From Nymphaea colorata (lineage: Eukaryota; Streptophyta; Magnoliopsida; Nymphaeales; Nymphaeaceae): a stretch of DNA of 64,000 nucleotides. Below are positions 62,700 to 64,000 of this stretch, one piece after another (position 1 is the first letter of the stretch; each line of letters begins with the position of its first letter). The stretch is taken from positions 14,246,106 through 14,310,105 of the forward strand of contig NC_045141.1 in the NCBI RefSeq assembly GCF_008831285.2, given 5' to 3'. The notes below the pieces were generated by a model. It was not told where the DNA came from and did no database searches. It saw nothing but the letters and a program-made list of their open reading frames with translations. A program made the position numbers and the translations under genes.

Positions 62700-62885
62700 C
62701 TCGCCTCAGGGTCTAGAGCAACTTCGGGACTTAGGTAGTCATACGATGTCGATACATTCTTTAACTCGAATGTCGCACATGTTACTATTTGTGGTCTAAA
62801 GGAGCAGCACCATGGGAATTAAACTGAGGACATATTGCCAGCATGCCACTCAGCGTAACCAGCTATGCTATGTCCTTAGGTGCTG
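62700..62885 (-). repeat. SINE-like retroelement fragment
   Basis: On the minus strand the stretch reads ACATAGCATAGCTGGTTACG, A-box-like, followed by CCTCAGTTTAATTCCCATGG, B-box-like. This resembles the head of the SINE-like element at 8330-8500. The 3' end is not resolved. Confidence 0.4.
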
Positions 62886-64000
62886 CAGTTTAAGTTTAAG
62901 TGATTGGTTTGGAAAGCTGATATTTAGAAGACTATTTTATGTACTTTCAGCACGAGCGGACCAACATCACCTTCTCTACATTTATTATAAGTAGTAATGA
63001 AATGGATCATGGTTTTGAAATTTTGATTCTTTCTTAAACTCTATGAAGTCCAATTGAATCATTTTCAAGTTCCAATCCCGGCCGTTTAGGTCCATATTTA
63101 CAGGCTACGTAAATTTGCCTGTTTTCACATTTAAAAGGAATACAAAAACATCTCCAATTGGACTATGTTGGTTTAGACGCATATCCAACAAAAAGTGACC
63201 AGTCAATGCCTCAATGCCGTCATATTTCCCGTAAAACCCATTAATATTCAGGTTAATAAGTTAAAATCTCTTCAGAAGTGGAGGTAGACGAGATCTAAAT
63301 CTAGATATTGAAAATTGAACTCAATCTGAGGCAACTCCAACCAAATTTTGGTTGCATTCCGTTGTCACATTGGATGTCTAAATCCAAATGCTTAGGGGTG
63401 GTTTGACAGCAAGAACACTCATAACATATCTTAAAAAAAAAAATTGAGACATATTCATGAAATATTACTTATAGGTTTCCATGAATCTATCTCAAGATTC
63501 TCCATTCTTTGCAGATTCATGGGCACTTTCATGACATCTCTCTGATGCCAAAAGTTGCTCTCATAAACTGAGAAAAGGCAAAATGCTCTTTTTTTTCATA
63601 AGATCATGCATGAACCATGTTTATTAATGGATCAAAATTTAGAAAAAGAAACATATTTAAAAAAAAAAACAAAATGTTTGATGTACAAATTACAGAATGT
63701 TTGATTTCTTCTAGTCTATTTTGAACACAACAGTAAAATCATGAATATCTTAAGTGTACCTTTTTAAGTCTGGCTGAAAATCTTTAATTTAGTAAACCAT
63801 AGATTTTGATGTGAATTTTTTGTCATCCATACAAAAGTATGTGATATTAGGTTTATAAATTCGACGTCAAAAGTAATCGAAGACATCCTTAAAACGCCAA
63901 TATCTTAAATCACCTCAGAACTTGATATTCGATGGGTCCAAGTGTGGCAAAAGAACATAGAACCACTATATTGTTATCAATATCCCTTCATATCGGATCG
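62886..64000. other. AT-rich DNA at the right edge, no gene recognised
   Basis: No coding exon chain or repeat with clear ends was seen. The sequence is AT-rich with several A-runs. Confidence 0.45.

Overview
The window is nuclear DNA of a flowering plant. It holds spliced genes with GT-AG introns, GC-rich first exons, AT-rich intergenic DNA with (CT)n and (TA)n microsatellites, and plant-type transposable elements. All the proteins recognised are plant housekeeping or metabolic families. I cannot name the species; nothing in the sequence fixes it below angiosperm level. Six protein-coding genes can be modelled, five of them from start codon to stop codon with splice phases that agree throughout.

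Layout, left to right. (1) 31-753 (+): the last two exons of a RING-finger protein whose start lies outside the window. (2) 3475-6277 (+): glycerol kinase, 4 exons, 534 aa. (3) 6278-11997: intergenic DNA with a SINE-like element and a 786-bp hAT-type non-autonomous transposon that has a perfect 8-bp target-site duplication. (4) 11998-19400 (-): GT31 beta-1,3-galactosyltransferase-like gene, 11 exons, 345 aa. (5) 19401-28094: about 8.7 kb without genes, very AT-rich, with decayed LINE and CACTA (En/Spm) coding fragments. (6) 28095-31416 (+): type-B (MGD2/3-like) monogalactosyldiacylglycerol synthase, 8 exons, 461 aa. (7) 31417-43869: repeat-rich DNA with a MITE, three copies of a roughly 180-bp dispersed repeat, and a 5.56-kb Ty1/copia LTR retrotransposon complete in structure (LTRs, PBS, PPT, 5-bp TSD) but with broken gag-pol. 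(8) 43870-49310 (-): ER membrane complex subunit 7 (EMC7), 7 exons, 198 aa. (9) 49311-54324: intergenic DNA with microsatellites and short tandem repeats. (10) 54325-58192 (+): ubiquitin-specific protease of the UBP22/USP22 (SAGA deubiquitinase) type, 3 exons, 590 aa. (11) 58193-64000: no gene recognised.

The genes do not form a pathway or an operon-like unit; they are independent eukaryotic genes on both strands. Glycerol kinase and MGDG synthase both touch glycerolipid metabolism, and the galactosyltransferase and EMC7 both belong to the secretory system, but nothing in the layout implies co-regulation. I found no CRISPR, tRNA or rRNA, and no convincing unknown system. The most informative observations concern transposon insertions and their footprints, and a few protein details such as the Asp-Glu-Asn metal motif of the GT31 enzyme.
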